Assembly (NCBI GenBank): GCA_023411555.1
Contig: JAEYOQ010000051.1
Location: 1 to 57,670 of the forward strand
Reading direction: 5' to 3'
From: Bacillota bacterium
Lineage (GTDB): Bacteria; Bacillota; Clostridia; Lachnospirales; Lachnospiraceae
DNA length: 57,670 nucleotides
The notes under the pieces are model-generated. The model searched no databases. It saw only the letters and a program-made list of their open reading frames with translations, and had not been told where the DNA came from. A program made the translations under genes and the position numbers. Of this stretch, positions 37,100 through 45,706 are shown piece by piece; within the stretch, counting starts at the first letter, position 1, and every line of letters begins with the position of its first letter.

Positions 37100-37846
37100 A
37101 TGAACCGAATGAAATCCAGGAATTCGAATAATGTACTAGTGAGATTATGTCGAAGATTAATATTGCTTCTTATAATCCTAGGCATACCAAGTTATCTGTT
37201 CTTCAGTAACTTCCATATTAAGAAGCTGGAGGTGATAGGCTCCACCCAATATACATCGGACCAGATTACCGCCGAATTGATTAAGACCAAGTTGGATTCG
37301 AATTCACTTTATCTATACTTGAAGCATCGATATTTTGTAGACGAAAAGCTTCCCTTTGTGGAAAAAATTGACGTAACCATGACAGATACGCATACGATTA
37401 CAGTATATGTATATGAGAAAATGGTAGCCGGATGCGTAGAATTTATGGGTGAGTATATGTATTTTGATAAGGATGGTATCATTGTGGAGAGTTCTTCCAA
37501 GAGATTGGAGGGCATCCCAGTGGTAAGTGGCCTGAAGTTTAGCAAAATAATACTCAGTGAAAAGCTGGAGGTACAAAAGGATGAACTATTTGATGTCATT
37601 ATTAATTTGACTCAGTTGATCCGAAAGTATGAGCTTGAAGTCGACAGAATTACCTTCAACAGTGATTTTGAAGTGACCTTTGACTGCGAAGATATTCGAA
37701 TTCTACTTGGTAAAAAAAGTACATATGATGAAGCTATCTCCAAGCTTAAAAGCATTTTGGTGGAGGTTGAAGGTAGGGAATTGGTAATCGATTTGAGAAA
37801 TGGAAGGCAGAAAATCATAGGAACTCCAAAAAAGTCGACAAGATAG
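37100..37846 (+). CDS. ftsQ: Cell-division protein FtsQ/DivIB
   Basis: Bitopic divisome protein. The 248-residue product has a short basic N-terminus, a transmembrane helix (LILLLIILGIPSYLFFS, about 17-33), a POTRA-like domain starting FHIKKLEVIGSTQYTSDQI, then the FtsQ/DivIB beta domain (FVEKIDVTMTDTHTITVYVYEKM). It binds the FtsL/FtsB-type partners outside the membrane. Position between murA and ftsZ is standard. Confidence 0.9.
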   Translation: MNRMKSRNSNNVLVRLCRRLILLLIILGIPSYLFFSNFHIKKLEVIGSTQYTSDQITAELIKTKLDSNSLYLYLKHRYFVDEKLPFVEKIDVTMTDTHTITVYVYEKMVAGCVEFMGEYMYFDKDGIIVESSSKRLEGIPVVSGLKFSKIILSEKLEVQKDELFDVIINLTQLIRKYELEVDRITFNSDFEVTFDCEDIRILLGKKSTYDEAISKLKSILVEVEGRELVIDLRNGRQKIIGTPKKSTR

Positions 37847-38063
37847 ATAAAATTACCTATAATAAAATAGTATTTTATTAAAATTATGCTTGATTATTTG
37901 GGAATTAAAAGATATTATATAAAGTAGGATATGGGACACCATAGTTTGTATGTGATAAGTATTTTATCCCATTATAATGTGGTTTTGGAAGAAAATTGGA
38001 TGAAAATTTGATTGAAAAATTAGCCAAATTTATAGAAAGAATACAATGAAGGAGGAATTGACC

Positions 38064-39311
38064 TTGCTTGAGATAAGAACAAATGAGGCGGATACCACTG
38101 CAAAAATACTTGTTATCGGAGTAGGAGGCGCAGGAAATAACGCTGTTAATCGAATGATAGAAGAAAATATCCTGGGTGTTGAATTTGTTTGTGTGAATAC
38201 GGACAAGCAGCACTTGAAAAATTGCAAGGCTCCGCTATGCATACAAATCGGCGAGAAATTGACAAAAGGATTAGGTGCCGGAGCGCAGCCGGAAATTGGT
38301 CAGAAGGCTGCTGAAGAAAGCAAGGAACAATTAACGGAGATTATCAAAGGCTCAGATATGGTTTTCGTAACCTGTGGTATGGGAGGCGGAACCGGAACAG
38401 GAGCAGCTCCTGTGGTTGCTCAAATTGCTAAGGATATGGGGATATTAACGGTTGGAATCGTTACCAAGCCCTTTCGTTTTGAAGCAAAGACTCGTATGAC
38501 GAATGCTATCTCTGGTATCGATCGCTTAAAAGAGCATGTAGATACCTTGATTGTGATACCGAATGATAAATTGTTAGAAATCGTAGACCGTAGAACCACA
38601 ATGCCAGATGCACTACGTAAAGCGGATGAAGTATTACAGCAGGGTGTTCAGGGTATTACAGATCTTATTAATGTACCCGGTTTGATTAATCTTGACTTTG
38701 CGGATGTTCAGACGGTTATGAAGGATAAGGGAGTTGCACATATCGGAATCGGTATGGGTGTAGGGGATGATAAATGTATTGATGCGGTGAAGCAGGCGAT
38801 TACTAGCCCCTTACTTGAGACGACAATTCAGGGAGCTTCCCATGTTATTATTAATATATCCGGTGACATCAGTCTTGTTGAAGCAAATGAAGCAGCAACC
38901 CTAGTCCAGGAATTAGCTGGCGATTCTGCAAATATTATCTTTGGTGCTATGTTTGATGACGTCAATCCGGATACTGCAACCATTACAGTTATAGCAACCG
39001 GCTTAGACGGAAGAAACAAAGAAATGTTGAAAACACCTGATTTTCTTCGAAATCATACCTCGGGCATCGGAGGAGCTAAGACTGCCACCGCAAAGCCGGA
39101 CTTTGGCATGAACAGATCTTATACCTCAGGAATGAGTTATAGTGGAACCAGCCAAATGAGTCAACAGGTACGTTCTACGCAGACAAGCTACCAGACCGAT
39201 CCGAACAGACGTCCTATAAGCCAGCCGGTAAAACCTCCGGTGAATATGAATACGGATCCTAGCGGTATCAAGATACCTGAATTTTTGCAAAAGAACCGTC
39301 ATAATAAGTAA
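38064..39311 (+). CDS. ftsZ: Cell-division GTPase FtsZ
   Basis: Tubulin-like protein forming the Z ring. The 415-residue product has GVGGAGNNAVNRM, NTDKQHL, the tubulin signature GGGTGTGAAPVVA, TKPFRFEAKTRM, PNDKLLEI and NLDFADVQTVM. A Gln/Ser/Thr-rich linker follows from about residue 340, and the extreme C-terminus IKIPEFLQKNRHNK is the tail that binds FtsA/SepF partners. The start is placed at TTG 38064, eight bases after AAGGAGG; the in-frame ATG at 38046 lies upstream of that site and would bury it. A terminator follows at 39437. Confidence 0.95.
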   Translation: MLEIRTNEADTTAKILVIGVGGAGNNAVNRMIEENILGVEFVCVNTDKQHLKNCKAPLCIQIGEKLTKGLGAGAQPEIGQKAAEESKEQLTEIIKGSDMVFVTCGMGGGTGTGAAPVVAQIAKDMGILTVGIVTKPFRFEAKTRMTNAISGIDRLKEHVDTLIVIPNDKLLEIVDRRTTMPDALRKADEVLQQGVQGITDLINVPGLINLDFADVQTVMKDKGVAHIGIGMGVGDDKCIDAVKQAITSPLLETTIQGASHVIINISGDISLVEANEAATLVQELAGDSANIIFGAMFDDVNPDTATITVIATGLDGRNKEMLKTPDFLRNHTSGIGGAKTATAKPDFGMNRSYTSGMSYSGTSQMSQQVRSTQTSYQTDPNRRPISQPVKPPVNMNTDPSGIKIPEFLQKNRHNK

Positions 39312-39436
39312 TTCGAAATTAGTACCAACTAATATAAAATGCAATTTCATACCTGGACAAGCTGAAATTTTAGTCGAATTTCTCTGTGTTGGTGTGTAAC
39401 GAGGATAGAATTATCTTTATACATAAGAGATTAAGG

Positions 39437-39478
39437 CTGTCAGATTATTATTTATTAAATAATCTGGCAGTTTTTTTT
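39437..39478 (+). terminator. Rho-independent terminator after ftsZ
   Basis: CTGTCAGATTATT (39437-39449) pairs with AATAATCTGGCAG (39458-39470) with one G-T pair, followed by eight Ts. It separates the division genes from the sporulation sigma genes. Confidence 0.92.
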
Positions 39479-39550
39479 ATGCAATAAAAGAGGAATTACT
39501 CACAAACTGTAAAAATAAGTAAATGAAAACAATTAATTATTAACCAGGAA

Positions 39551-39583
39551 CTGACAAATTTTGGAATCAAAACAAGTTATAAT
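39551..39583 (+). promoter_or_regulatory. Candidate spoIIG promoter with wide spacing
   Basis: CTGACA (39551-39556) and TATAAT (39578-39583) are 21 bases apart, wider than a normal sigma-A promoter. The Bacillus spoIIG promoter is known for a 22-base spacing that needs Spo0A. No perfect TGTCGAA Spo0A box is seen next to it; AGTCGAA occurs far upstream at 39372. Confidence 0.45.
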
Positions 39584-39638
39584 CGGTTATGTACATAAAG
39601 GTTACTTAGGATGCCGAGCAAACTTTTGGAGGTGAATT

Positions 39639-40613
39639 TTGTATCTTGAGATTTATCCGGATATTGTATTTATCCTGAATTTCTGTATAGATTTTATTCT
39701 GCTTGTCCTTGTCAAGATTGTGAATCGGAAGAGAAGCAAGTTGCTTCGACTGTGTTGTGCTGCTATGGTCGGTGGGAGTTCTGCCGTATTGATCAGTCTG
39801 ATACCCTGGGTGAATTCTTTTACCTATATCTTTACGTCAGTCATCATAATAAAGGTAGCCTCAGTATTGATTAAGATACTTGCGATCCCTTTGATGTTAA
39901 TAGTCGCTTTTGGCAGGATGAAGGGGACCGACCTTTTGAAACAGGGTATAAGCTTTTGCTTAATCACATTTGTTGTCGGCGGTTTGATGAACGCAATTTA
40001 TTATAACACAAGGCTTCGATTAGTTATCTTAAGTTTAGGAGATACGATTATGTTAAGTAATATATCCTGGAGCTTTGTAGCCGCTACTATGACGATTACT
40101 GTGTTGCTGGCAATCGGTTTATTGTATTTATGGAGATTATATCGACGGAGAGAAAAGGATGTTTATGATGTAGAACTGATTCTGGAAGGACGTTGCATTA
40201 AGACAAAGGGGTTGTTTGATACGGGAAATTGTCTTTATGACCCTTTGTACCATAGGCCTGTGATCGTTATTGAGCGCACAGTTGTGGAGCATTTATTATC
40301 CAAGGAGTTACTTGAAGAGTTTGAGAATACGAAGAATTATCTTTCAGGTGCTTTGAAGGATGAAGAAGTGGCAGTAACTTCTGAGCAATCGGAGATTATG
40401 AAAAGGCTAATGCTACGGCTTCGTGTCATCCCGTACTCATCCATTGGTAAAACACAAGGAATGATGTGCGGATTAATGTTGGATCAATTAGTAGTACATA
40501 CGGGGAAGGAAACAATCTGTTGTAATCGGATTACGGCAGCAATTTCAGATAACTGTTTATCCCCTAAGGAGGAATATCAGGTGATTTTACATAAAGAGCT
40601 TTTGTACGCTTAG
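39639..40613 (+). CDS. spoIIGA: Sporulation sigma-E processing peptidase SpoIIGA
   Basis: Membrane aspartic protease that cuts pro-sigma-E in the mother cell. The 324-residue protein has five or six hydrophobic helices in the first 165 residues (YPDIVFILNFCIDFILLVLV onward) and a C-terminal protease domain with KGLFDTGNCLYDPLYHRPV; the DTG holds the catalytic Asp. IPYSSIGKTQGMMCGL is also typical. It begins with TTG, supported by TGGAGGTG. sigE, its substrate, follows after 35 bp. Confidence 0.92.
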   Translation: MYLEIYPDIVFILNFCIDFILLVLVKIVNRKRSKLLRLCCAAMVGGSSAVLISLIPWVNSFTYIFTSVIIIKVASVLIKILAIPLMLIVAFGRMKGTDLLKQGISFCLITFVVGGLMNAIYYNTRLRLVILSLGDTIMLSNISWSFVAATMTITVLLAIGLLYLWRLYRRREKDVYDVELILEGRCIKTKGLFDTGNCLYDPLYHRPVIVIERTVVEHLLSKELLEEFENTKNYLSGALKDEEVAVTSEQSEIMKRLMLRLRVIPYSSIGKTQGMMCGLMLDQLVVHTGKETICCNRITAAISDNCLSPKEEYQVILHKELLYA

Positions 40614-40648
40614 CACGCAATCATAAAGATAAATATGGGAGGTTTATT

Positions 40649-41389
40649 ATGCTTTTAAAGTTATCGATACAGAACAAGTTTCAATTTCGGATGATCCCGG
40701 ACATACGTACTATAATATTTGGACATAAGGGCGAGATCCATTACATTGGCGGTGCTGAGGTATTGCCTCCACCCTTGGATCCTGCCAGGGAAGCAGAAGT
40801 GATTAATGAGCTGGGAACGGAACGAGACGGAGAGATGAAATCACTCCTGGTCGAACATAATCTACGGCTTGTAGTATACATAGCTAAAAAGTTTGATAAT
40901 ACCGGAGTCGGAGTGGAAGACTTGATCTCTATCGGTACGATTGGTTTAATAAAGGCAATCAATACATTTAATCCGGATAAAAACATTAAGCTTGCAACAT
41001 ATGCATCTAGGTGTATCGAGAATGAGATTTTAATGTATCTGCGCAGAAACAATAAGACGAAGCTCGAGGTATCCATTGATGAACCCTTGAATGTAGATTG
41101 GGATGGAAATGAGCTTCTACTTTCAGACATTCTGGGGACAGAGGAGGACGTTATCTATCGTAACATTGAGGAGGAAGTCGATCGTAAGCTTTTACGCCGA
41201 GCCTTGTCAAAGCTGTCAGACCGGGAACGTATTATTGTAGATCTTCGCTTTGGTTTAAATACGGATGACGGGATTGAACGAACACAAAAAGAGGTCGCAG
41301 ATCTACTTGGAATATCCCAGTCATATATCTCGAGATTGGAAAAGAAAATCATTAAAAGGTTAAAAAAAGAGATGGTACGTTTTGAGTAA
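40649..41389 (+). CDS. sigE: RNA polymerase sigma-E factor (pro-form)
   Basis: Mother-cell sigma factor made as an inactive precursor. The 246-residue protein has an N-terminal pro-sequence of about 30 residues, then YIGGAEVLPPPLD, the region around the SpoIIGA cleavage site, region 2 (NLRLVVYIAKKFDNTGVGVEDLISIGTIG, KLATYASRCIENEILMYLRR), SIDEPLNVDWDGNELLL and region 4 with the helix-turn-helix TQKEVADLLGISQSYISRLEKK. It closely matches Bacillus SigE along its length. GGGAGG precedes the start. Confidence 0.96.
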   Translation: MLLKLSIQNKFQFRMIPDIRTIIFGHKGEIHYIGGAEVLPPPLDPAREAEVINELGTERDGEMKSLLVEHNLRLVVYIAKKFDNTGVGVEDLISIGTIGLIKAINTFNPDKNIKLATYASRCIENEILMYLRRNNKTKLEVSIDEPLNVDWDGNELLLSDILGTEEDVIYRNIEEEVDRKLLRRALSKLSDRERIIVDLRFGLNTDDGIERTQKEVADLLGISQSYISRLEKKIIKRLKKEMVRFE

Positions 41390-41439
41390 AATGGTAATTA
41401 TTTCTTTTTACTAATTCGTATAAACCTGAGCCAAAAAGT

Positions 41440-41474
41440 GAATCATCTTATCATGATAATGAATGATTCGGAGG
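41440..41474 (+). promoter_or_regulatory. Dyad/hairpin directly ahead of the sigG ribosome site
   Basis: GAATCAT (41440-41446) and ATGATTC (41463-41469) flank an inner palindrome TTATCATGATAA (41448-41459); the GGAGG of sigG begins one base after the outer arm. It could be an RNA stem that limits access to the ribosome site, or a DNA operator overlapping the promoter. The sigE-sigG gap is only 92 bp. Confidence 0.55.
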
Positions 41475-41481
41475 TTTCGAT

Positions 41482-42261
41482 ATGGCTCTTTATAAGGTTG
41501 AGATTTGCGGTGTTAATACAGCTAAATTGCCATTACTAAAAAACAATGAAAAGGAAGAATTGTTTCAAAAAATATTAAATGGTGATAAGGAGGCAAGGGA
41601 ACTCTATATTAAGGGGAATCTGCGATTAGTTCTTTCTATAATACAAAGATTCTCAGGTAGCAATGAAAATGTTGATGATTTATTTCAAATTGGCTGCATT
41701 GGATTGATGAAAGCGATTGATAATTTTGATGTAACTCAGAATGTAAAATTCTCTACCTATGCAGTTCCTATGATTATAGGCGAGATACGCAGATACCTAA
41801 GAGATAATAATGCAATCCGAGTCAGCCGGTCCCTTCGAGATACTGCTTATAAAGCTATTTATGCTAAGGAGGCTTTGGTTAAGCGAAATGACAAGGAGCC
41901 TACCATTAGTGAGATAGCAGCAGAAATAGGTATTAGCAAGGAAGACATTGTTTATGCATTAGATGCTATTCAAAGTCCAGTATCTCTTTATGATCCGGTT
42001 TATGTTGAAGGTGGTGATGCCTTATATATCATGGATCAGGTTAGTGACAAGAAGAATAAAGAGGAGAATTGGATCGAAGAGATTTCTCTGAAGGAGGCAA
42101 TGAGTAAATTATCGGCAAGGGAGCACAATATCATAAAGCTTCGTTTCTTCGAAGGGAAGACACAGATGGAGGTGGCAAAGGAGATTAATATTTCCCAGGC
42201 CCAGGTAAGTAGACTAGAGAAATCGGCTTTGAAAAATATGAAAAACTATTTGATATCATAA
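41482..42261 (+). CDS. sigG: RNA polymerase sigma-G factor
   Basis: Late forespore sigma factor. The 259-residue protein opens with KVEICGVNTAKLPLLKN, the SigG-specific N-terminus, then region 2 (NLRLVLSIIQRFSG, VDDLFQIGCIGLMKAIDNFD, KFSTYAVPMIIGEIRRYLRDNN), region 3 (VSRSLRDTAYKA) and region 4 with the helix-turn-helix TQMEVAKEINISQAQVSRLEKSA. The spoIIGA-sigE-sigG order is that of Bacillus and Clostridia. A terminator follows. Confidence 0.96.
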   Translation: MALYKVEICGVNTAKLPLLKNNEKEELFQKILNGDKEARELYIKGNLRLVLSIIQRFSGSNENVDDLFQIGCIGLMKAIDNFDVTQNVKFSTYAVPMIIGEIRRYLRDNNAIRVSRSLRDTAYKAIYAKEALVKRNDKEPTISEIAAEIGISKEDIVYALDAIQSPVSLYDPVYVEGGDALYIMDQVSDKKNKEENWIEEISLKEAMSKLSAREHNIIKLRFFEGKTQMEVAKEINISQAQVSRLEKSALKNMKNYLIS

Positions 42262-42314
42262 GAAGGTAATCATTTCATCTCCGGGTGAATTGATTCATAT
42301 AGAGAGAAGATAAG

Positions 42315-42361
42315 GGCAGACTTCCATGGGTCATACTAGGAGGTCTGCCTTTATCCTTTTT
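42315..42361 (+). terminator. Rho-independent terminator after sigG
   Basis: GGCAGAC (42315-42321) pairs with GTCTGCC (42343-42349); TTCC/GGAG extends the stem with one G-T pair. A T-rich run follows. It isolates the sporulation genes from the agr-like locus. Confidence 0.85.
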
Positions 42362-42489
42362 ATATATTACTACTGGTACTCTCATTTTTTGGTACATATG
42401 ATAATTGCTAATTTTGTCACAATATGATAGATTAGTAGTAAGGATTTACTATTTGCAGATAATAGGCATATATTAGTATGAGGTGGAGA

Positions 42490-43803
42490 ATGGATAAGGT
42501 AACAATGGTCTTGGAGTATATATATCAATTTATAGAAGTAATCATTTGGTATCACTTAATGGGTACAGTACTTGATTTAAAGTATAAGAAAAGGTACTTA
42601 GTCCTTGCAGCGGTGTCAATTTATATTATTATACTGATTAAGGGCTTCATATTTACTCCCGAGAGTATGAGTACATACATGGTATACGGTTCAATATTTA
42701 TTGCTGTCTATACTCTGTTTATAAATTATTACTTATTTCAAAACGCTCTTTTTGAAAAGTTTATCTGGTGGGGGATATACTATTTTGGTATTTTCATTGT
42801 CGAGATTATAACGCTAGGCATACTAGTGTTTGTTTTGGGGTTTTCAGTAAATGATGTCCTGAACAATGAAACAATAAGTTTATGGGCCAGCTTTGGAAAT
42901 AAAATATTGACATTAATCATATTTGAAGTTTTTATTAATAGAAGAAAGGGTAAGCTTGAGATTAAGGATACTGCTTCCAAAAATATAATTATTCTCATAA
43001 CCTGTAATATCGTTCTGGTTCTTGGTGGGGTAGCTGTAATCTCGAATGTCTATAATACAGAGATAAATTTATATGCAGTAATATTAATTTTCTTTGTGGT
43101 TATCCTTTTAACTACGATACTTACTTTCACTTTAATATTTAGAATAGAGAAGGAATCAAAAAAAGAGATAGCAACCAGATTAAAATTGCAGCAAATGGAG
43201 TTGGAATTAAAGCAAACGAAGGATATTGTCAATATTACCGATAATCTGAGAAAATTAAGACACGATATGAATAATCACTTTGGGCTTATTAAGAGCATGA
43301 TTTATGAACAAAAGTATGATGATTTAAGACAATATGTCGATGATCTATATCAGGATGTTGCCGTAGCAAATGAGTATATTGTTCATGATAATAAAACTCT
43401 GTCCGTGTTATTAAATTCAAAAAGAGATAAAGCGAAGGAGCTGGATGTTGACTTTCAGAGTTTCATAGCTGCTTCTGATATAAACATGCCTGAAAAGGAT
43501 ATCTGTGTTTTGTTTGGGAATATATTGGATAATGCAATAGAAGCTGCATCAAAGGCACTCAACTCAAGATATGTTAATATGACAATACAGAAGACGGAAT
43601 CCGGATGCATAATTCAGTGCGAGAATTCGTTTGGAGAAAAACCCGTCATAAAAAAGGGAAAATTTCTTACAAGCAAAGAGGATAAGAATATGCATGGAAT
43701 CGGAACGGGGATTATTACTGATGTTGTAAATAAATATAACGGAAAAATCAAATTTGATTTTGATGAAGATATATTTAATGTACGTATCGTATTACCGGTC
43801 TGA
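42490..43803 (+). CDS. AgrC-like sensor histidine kinase
   Basis: Peptide-sensing kinase of the GHKL (HATPase_c_5) group. The first about 220 residues hold six hydrophobic helices, the AgrC-type receptor layout. The cytoplasmic part has a coiled segment (EIATRLKLQQMELELKQTKD), the H-box LRKLRHDMNNHFGLI (phospho-acceptor His258), the N-box DICVLFGNILDNAIEAASKAL and a glycine-rich lid HGIGTGIITDVV. ATG 42490 is used because AGGTGG precedes it, though closely; ATG 42478 is possible. A small palindrome TAGTAA-GGAT-TTACTA (42436-42451) lies upstream. With the next three genes it forms an agr-like circuit. Confidence 0.88.
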   Translation: MDKVTMVLEYIYQFIEVIIWYHLMGTVLDLKYKKRYLVLAAVSIYIIILIKGFIFTPESMSTYMVYGSIFIAVYTLFINYYLFQNALFEKFIWWGIYYFGIFIVEIITLGILVFVLGFSVNDVLNNETISLWASFGNKILTLIIFEVFINRRKGKLEIKDTASKNIIILITCNIVLVLGGVAVISNVYNTEINLYAVILIFFVVILLTTILTFTLIFRIEKESKKEIATRLKLQQMELELKQTKDIVNITDNLRKLRHDMNNHFGLIKSMIYEQKYDDLRQYVDDLYQDVAVANEYIVHDNKTLSVLLNSKRDKAKELDVDFQSFIAASDINMPEKDICVLFGNILDNAIEAASKALNSRYVNMTIQKTESGCIIQCENSFGEKPVIKKGKFLTSKEDKNMHGIGTGIITDVVNKYNGKIKFDFDEDIFNVRIVLPV

Positions 43804-43857
43804 GTAAGGATATATATACACACTATAATTAATGGGCAGATAAAGGGGTATTATCTT

Positions 43858-44577
43858 ATGAAGCTTACGATTGCAGTTTGCGAGGATGAAGCAATAGCGC
43901 TTAAAATTAATTGTACATATATAACAGAATTATCCAAAAAGTATCGGCTTGAAGCCAAGGTCATAGGTTTTACGGATGGAGAGTCATTACTTGAATATGT
44001 AGAGAAGGAAGAGGTTGATATCATATTCATGGATATAGATCTTGGTGGTATGAACGGGATTCAGACTGCCTCACAGGTATTGAAGAAAAATTCAAAAACA
44101 ATTACTGTTTTTATTTCCGGTCACAGGGAATTTGCTTATGACGCTTTCACTGTGGAAGCCTTCAGCTTTCTCACGAAACCGATTGATCCACAACGCCTGG
44201 AGCGGATTTTTAAGAAGGCAATTGTTCAGGTCAATTATATGAATAAACAGAAGACCCATACCCCTATCATTATTACAGAGGATAATATAAAGAAAAAGAT
44301 AAACCAATCCAATATCATTTATATTGAACGAATGGATACCTTGACAACGATAGTGACGAAGGTATCAAGACATAATGTTTATGAAACAATCACTTCATTG
44401 GCAGGAAGATTGGAATTTAATTTTATTCGGATTAATCAAGGAGTTATAGTGAATCTGGACGAAGTGGAGGAAATTAAACTCAATAAATTAATAATGAAAA
44501 CAGGCGAAATCTTTACAATAGGAAGAACTTATGCAAAGGACGTCAAACGAAGATATCTGGAATATCCTCAAGCATAG
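43858..44577 (+). CDS. AgrA-like response regulator (LytTR)
   Basis: A 239-residue regulator. The receiver domain (about 1-120) has the acidic pair ED at 9-10, phospho-acceptor Asp59 in FMDIDLGGMNG and Lys107 in FLTKPID. The LytTR DNA-binding domain (about 135-235) contains SNIIYIERMDTLTTIV and FIRINQGVIVNLDEVEEI. LytTR regulators of this group act on agr-type promoters; no clear target repeat was identified here. The gene order kinase-regulator-agrB-agrD differs from the Staphylococcus agrBDCA order. Confidence 0.92.
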   Translation: MKLTIAVCEDEAIALKINCTYITELSKKYRLEAKVIGFTDGESLLEYVEKEEVDIIFMDIDLGGMNGIQTASQVLKKNSKTITVFISGHREFAYDAFTVEAFSFLTKPIDPQRLERIFKKAIVQVNYMNKQKTHTPIIITEDNIKKKINQSNIIYIERMDTLTTIVTKVSRHNVYETITSLAGRLEFNFIRINQGVIVNLDEVEEIKLNKLIMKTGEIFTIGRTYAKDVKRRYLEYPQA

Positions 44578-44610
44578 GCGAAATTGATTTAATTGATAGG
44601 AGAGTTGTTT

Positions 44611-45237
44611 ATGATTGGTAAATTAGCGCATCTGGTTTTGAATAATTTAACTGTGAATAAAAAAATAAATCCAGAACATCGTGAGATATATGCTTTTGCA
44701 CTGGAAAATTTCATCTCTGCTTTAATAACCTGGCTTGTATTTTCACTTACAGCAATTATATTAGGGGTGCCTGATAAAATGCTTATTTTTGTTGCTTTTT
44801 ATGCTCCTATTAGAAAGTTCGCCGGTGGTTTTCATGCTAACACAAGAGGTGGATGTTTGCTATTATCGTTGCTATCAACATTATTTTTAATATGTCTTTC
44901 AATTTTGATAAGTAAATCCATTATATGGTATGTAGGCCCTATCATCTGTATACTAGTATCCATTTTTTTAGTATTTGCTTTCGCTCCTGTCGATCATCCT
45001 AACAGACGATTGTCCTTGGAAAAAAAACACTTGAATAAGCGTGTCTCTAGATTTATAATAATAGCAGAAAGTATTTTGGTAGTTATTGGAATATTGGTTT
45101 TTAACCAATGGAAGGATTACATAGTAACAGCTTCAATGGCATTACTGCTCGAAGGAGTAGTATTAATACCATATAAATTACAAAAGGAGGAAAAGAATCA
45201 TGAAAAAAGCCAAGTTGCTAGTAACAAAGATGTGTAG
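44611..45237 (+). CDS. agrB: AgrB-type peptide-processing membrane protease
   Basis: Membrane cysteine protease that trims AgrD and forms the thiolactone. The 208-residue protein has the family core RKFAGGFHANTRGGC with the catalytic His75 and Cys82 six residues apart, and several hydrophobic helices (VFSLTAIILGV, LLSLLSTLFLICLSILI, GPIICILVSIFLVFAFAP, FIIIAESILVVIGIL). ATG 44611 follows ATAGGAGAG; the frame could begin at a TTG (44593), which would bury the ribosome site. Its 3' end overlaps agrD by 38 bp, so the two are translationally coupled. Confidence 0.92.
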   Translation: MIGKLAHLVLNNLTVNKKINPEHREIYAFALENFISALITWLVFSLTAIILGVPDKMLIFVAFYAPIRKFAGGFHANTRGGCLLLSLLSTLFLICLSILISKSIIWYVGPIICILVSIFLVFAFAPVDHPNRRLSLEKKHLNKRVSRFIIIAESILVVIGILVFNQWKDYIVTASMALLLEGVVLIPYKLQKEEKNHEKSQVASNKDV

Positions 45238-45373
45238 CTCTTTATTAGCATTATCTGTTCTCGCTCTCTCTCTTGATGCAATAGGTAATTGTATCTTAAT
45301 CTTTTTTGAGCCTAAGCGTCCTGATAACATTGATCATGTTAGTTTGAAAGAGCTTATGGATGGAATGAAATAA
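45200..45373 (+). CDS. agrD: AgrD-type cyclic peptide precursor
   Basis: A 57-residue precursor. It starts at ATG 45200 after AAAGGAGG, inside the agrB gene in another frame. The N-terminal 26 residues form a basic, amphipathic leader (MKKAKLLVTKMCSSLLALSV). The core IGNCILIF is followed by FEPKRPDNIDHVSLKELMDG, an acidic tail with the EP-x-x-P pattern recognised by AgrB. By analogy, Cys31 would close a thiolactone with Phe35, giving a five-residue ring C-I-L-I-F with a short N-terminal tail of unknown length. A second Cys at position 12 is in the leader. Confidence 0.88.
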   Translation: MKKAKLLVTKMCSSLLALSVLALSLDAIGNCILIFFEPKRPDNIDHVSLKELMDGMK

Positions 45374-45404
45374 CATGTCAAAGGTTTTTGTCAAATAATT
45401 TTTT

Positions 45405-45449
45405 AAATGACTTATGTAAAAGAATGACTTTTTCATAAGTCATTTTTTT
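45405..45449 (+). terminator. Rho-independent terminator after agrD
   Basis: AAATGACTTATG (45405-45416) pairs perfectly with CATAAGTCATTT (45434-45445), followed by more Ts. It ends the agr-like transcript before the ABC-like gene. Confidence 0.9.
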
Positions 45450-45470
45450 ATGCTAAGCAATCCAAAGTCA

Positions 45471-45497
45471 TTCAATGCTTACCAAGAAAGCATTGAA
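45471..45497. repeat. 10-bp perfect palindrome downstream of the agr terminator
   Basis: TTCAATGCTT (45471-45480) and AAGCATTGAA (45488-45497) with a 7-base loop. No T run follows on the plus strand. It may be an operator or RNA hairpin in the 333-bp gap 45374-45706. Confidence 0.4.
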
Positions 45498-45537
45498 AGT
45501 ACCAGCAAGTTGACTCATCGCTCTTTATCAGGAGAGA

Positions 45538-45621
45538 ATGCAGAATAATAAAGAAAACATGCTGAATGATCAAGAATTTACTAATGCATTAACGCCTTTA
45601 GTGCAGAATAATGTTAAATAA
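45538..45621 (+). CDS. Possible 27-residue peptide, doubtful
   Basis: A short frame (begins MQNNKENMLND, ends LVQNNVK) in the gap between the agr terminator and the ABC-like gene, with AGGAGAGA directly against the ATG, a poor spacing. No family recognised. It may be chance. Confidence 0.15.
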   Translation: MQNNKENMLNDQEFTNALTPLVQNNVK

Positions 45622-45706
45622 ACATCAAATAATCAGATTTTATTGTGTTTATGTCCAAGCTATTGTATTATATAAATAGAAAAGCCATGGAAATTGGAGA
45701 TGAAAA

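Noticed and set aside
38046..38063. ATG 38046 as the FtsZ start
   Set aside because: The AAGGAGG ribosome site lies after this ATG; TTG 38064 is correctly spaced and gives the usual N-terminus.
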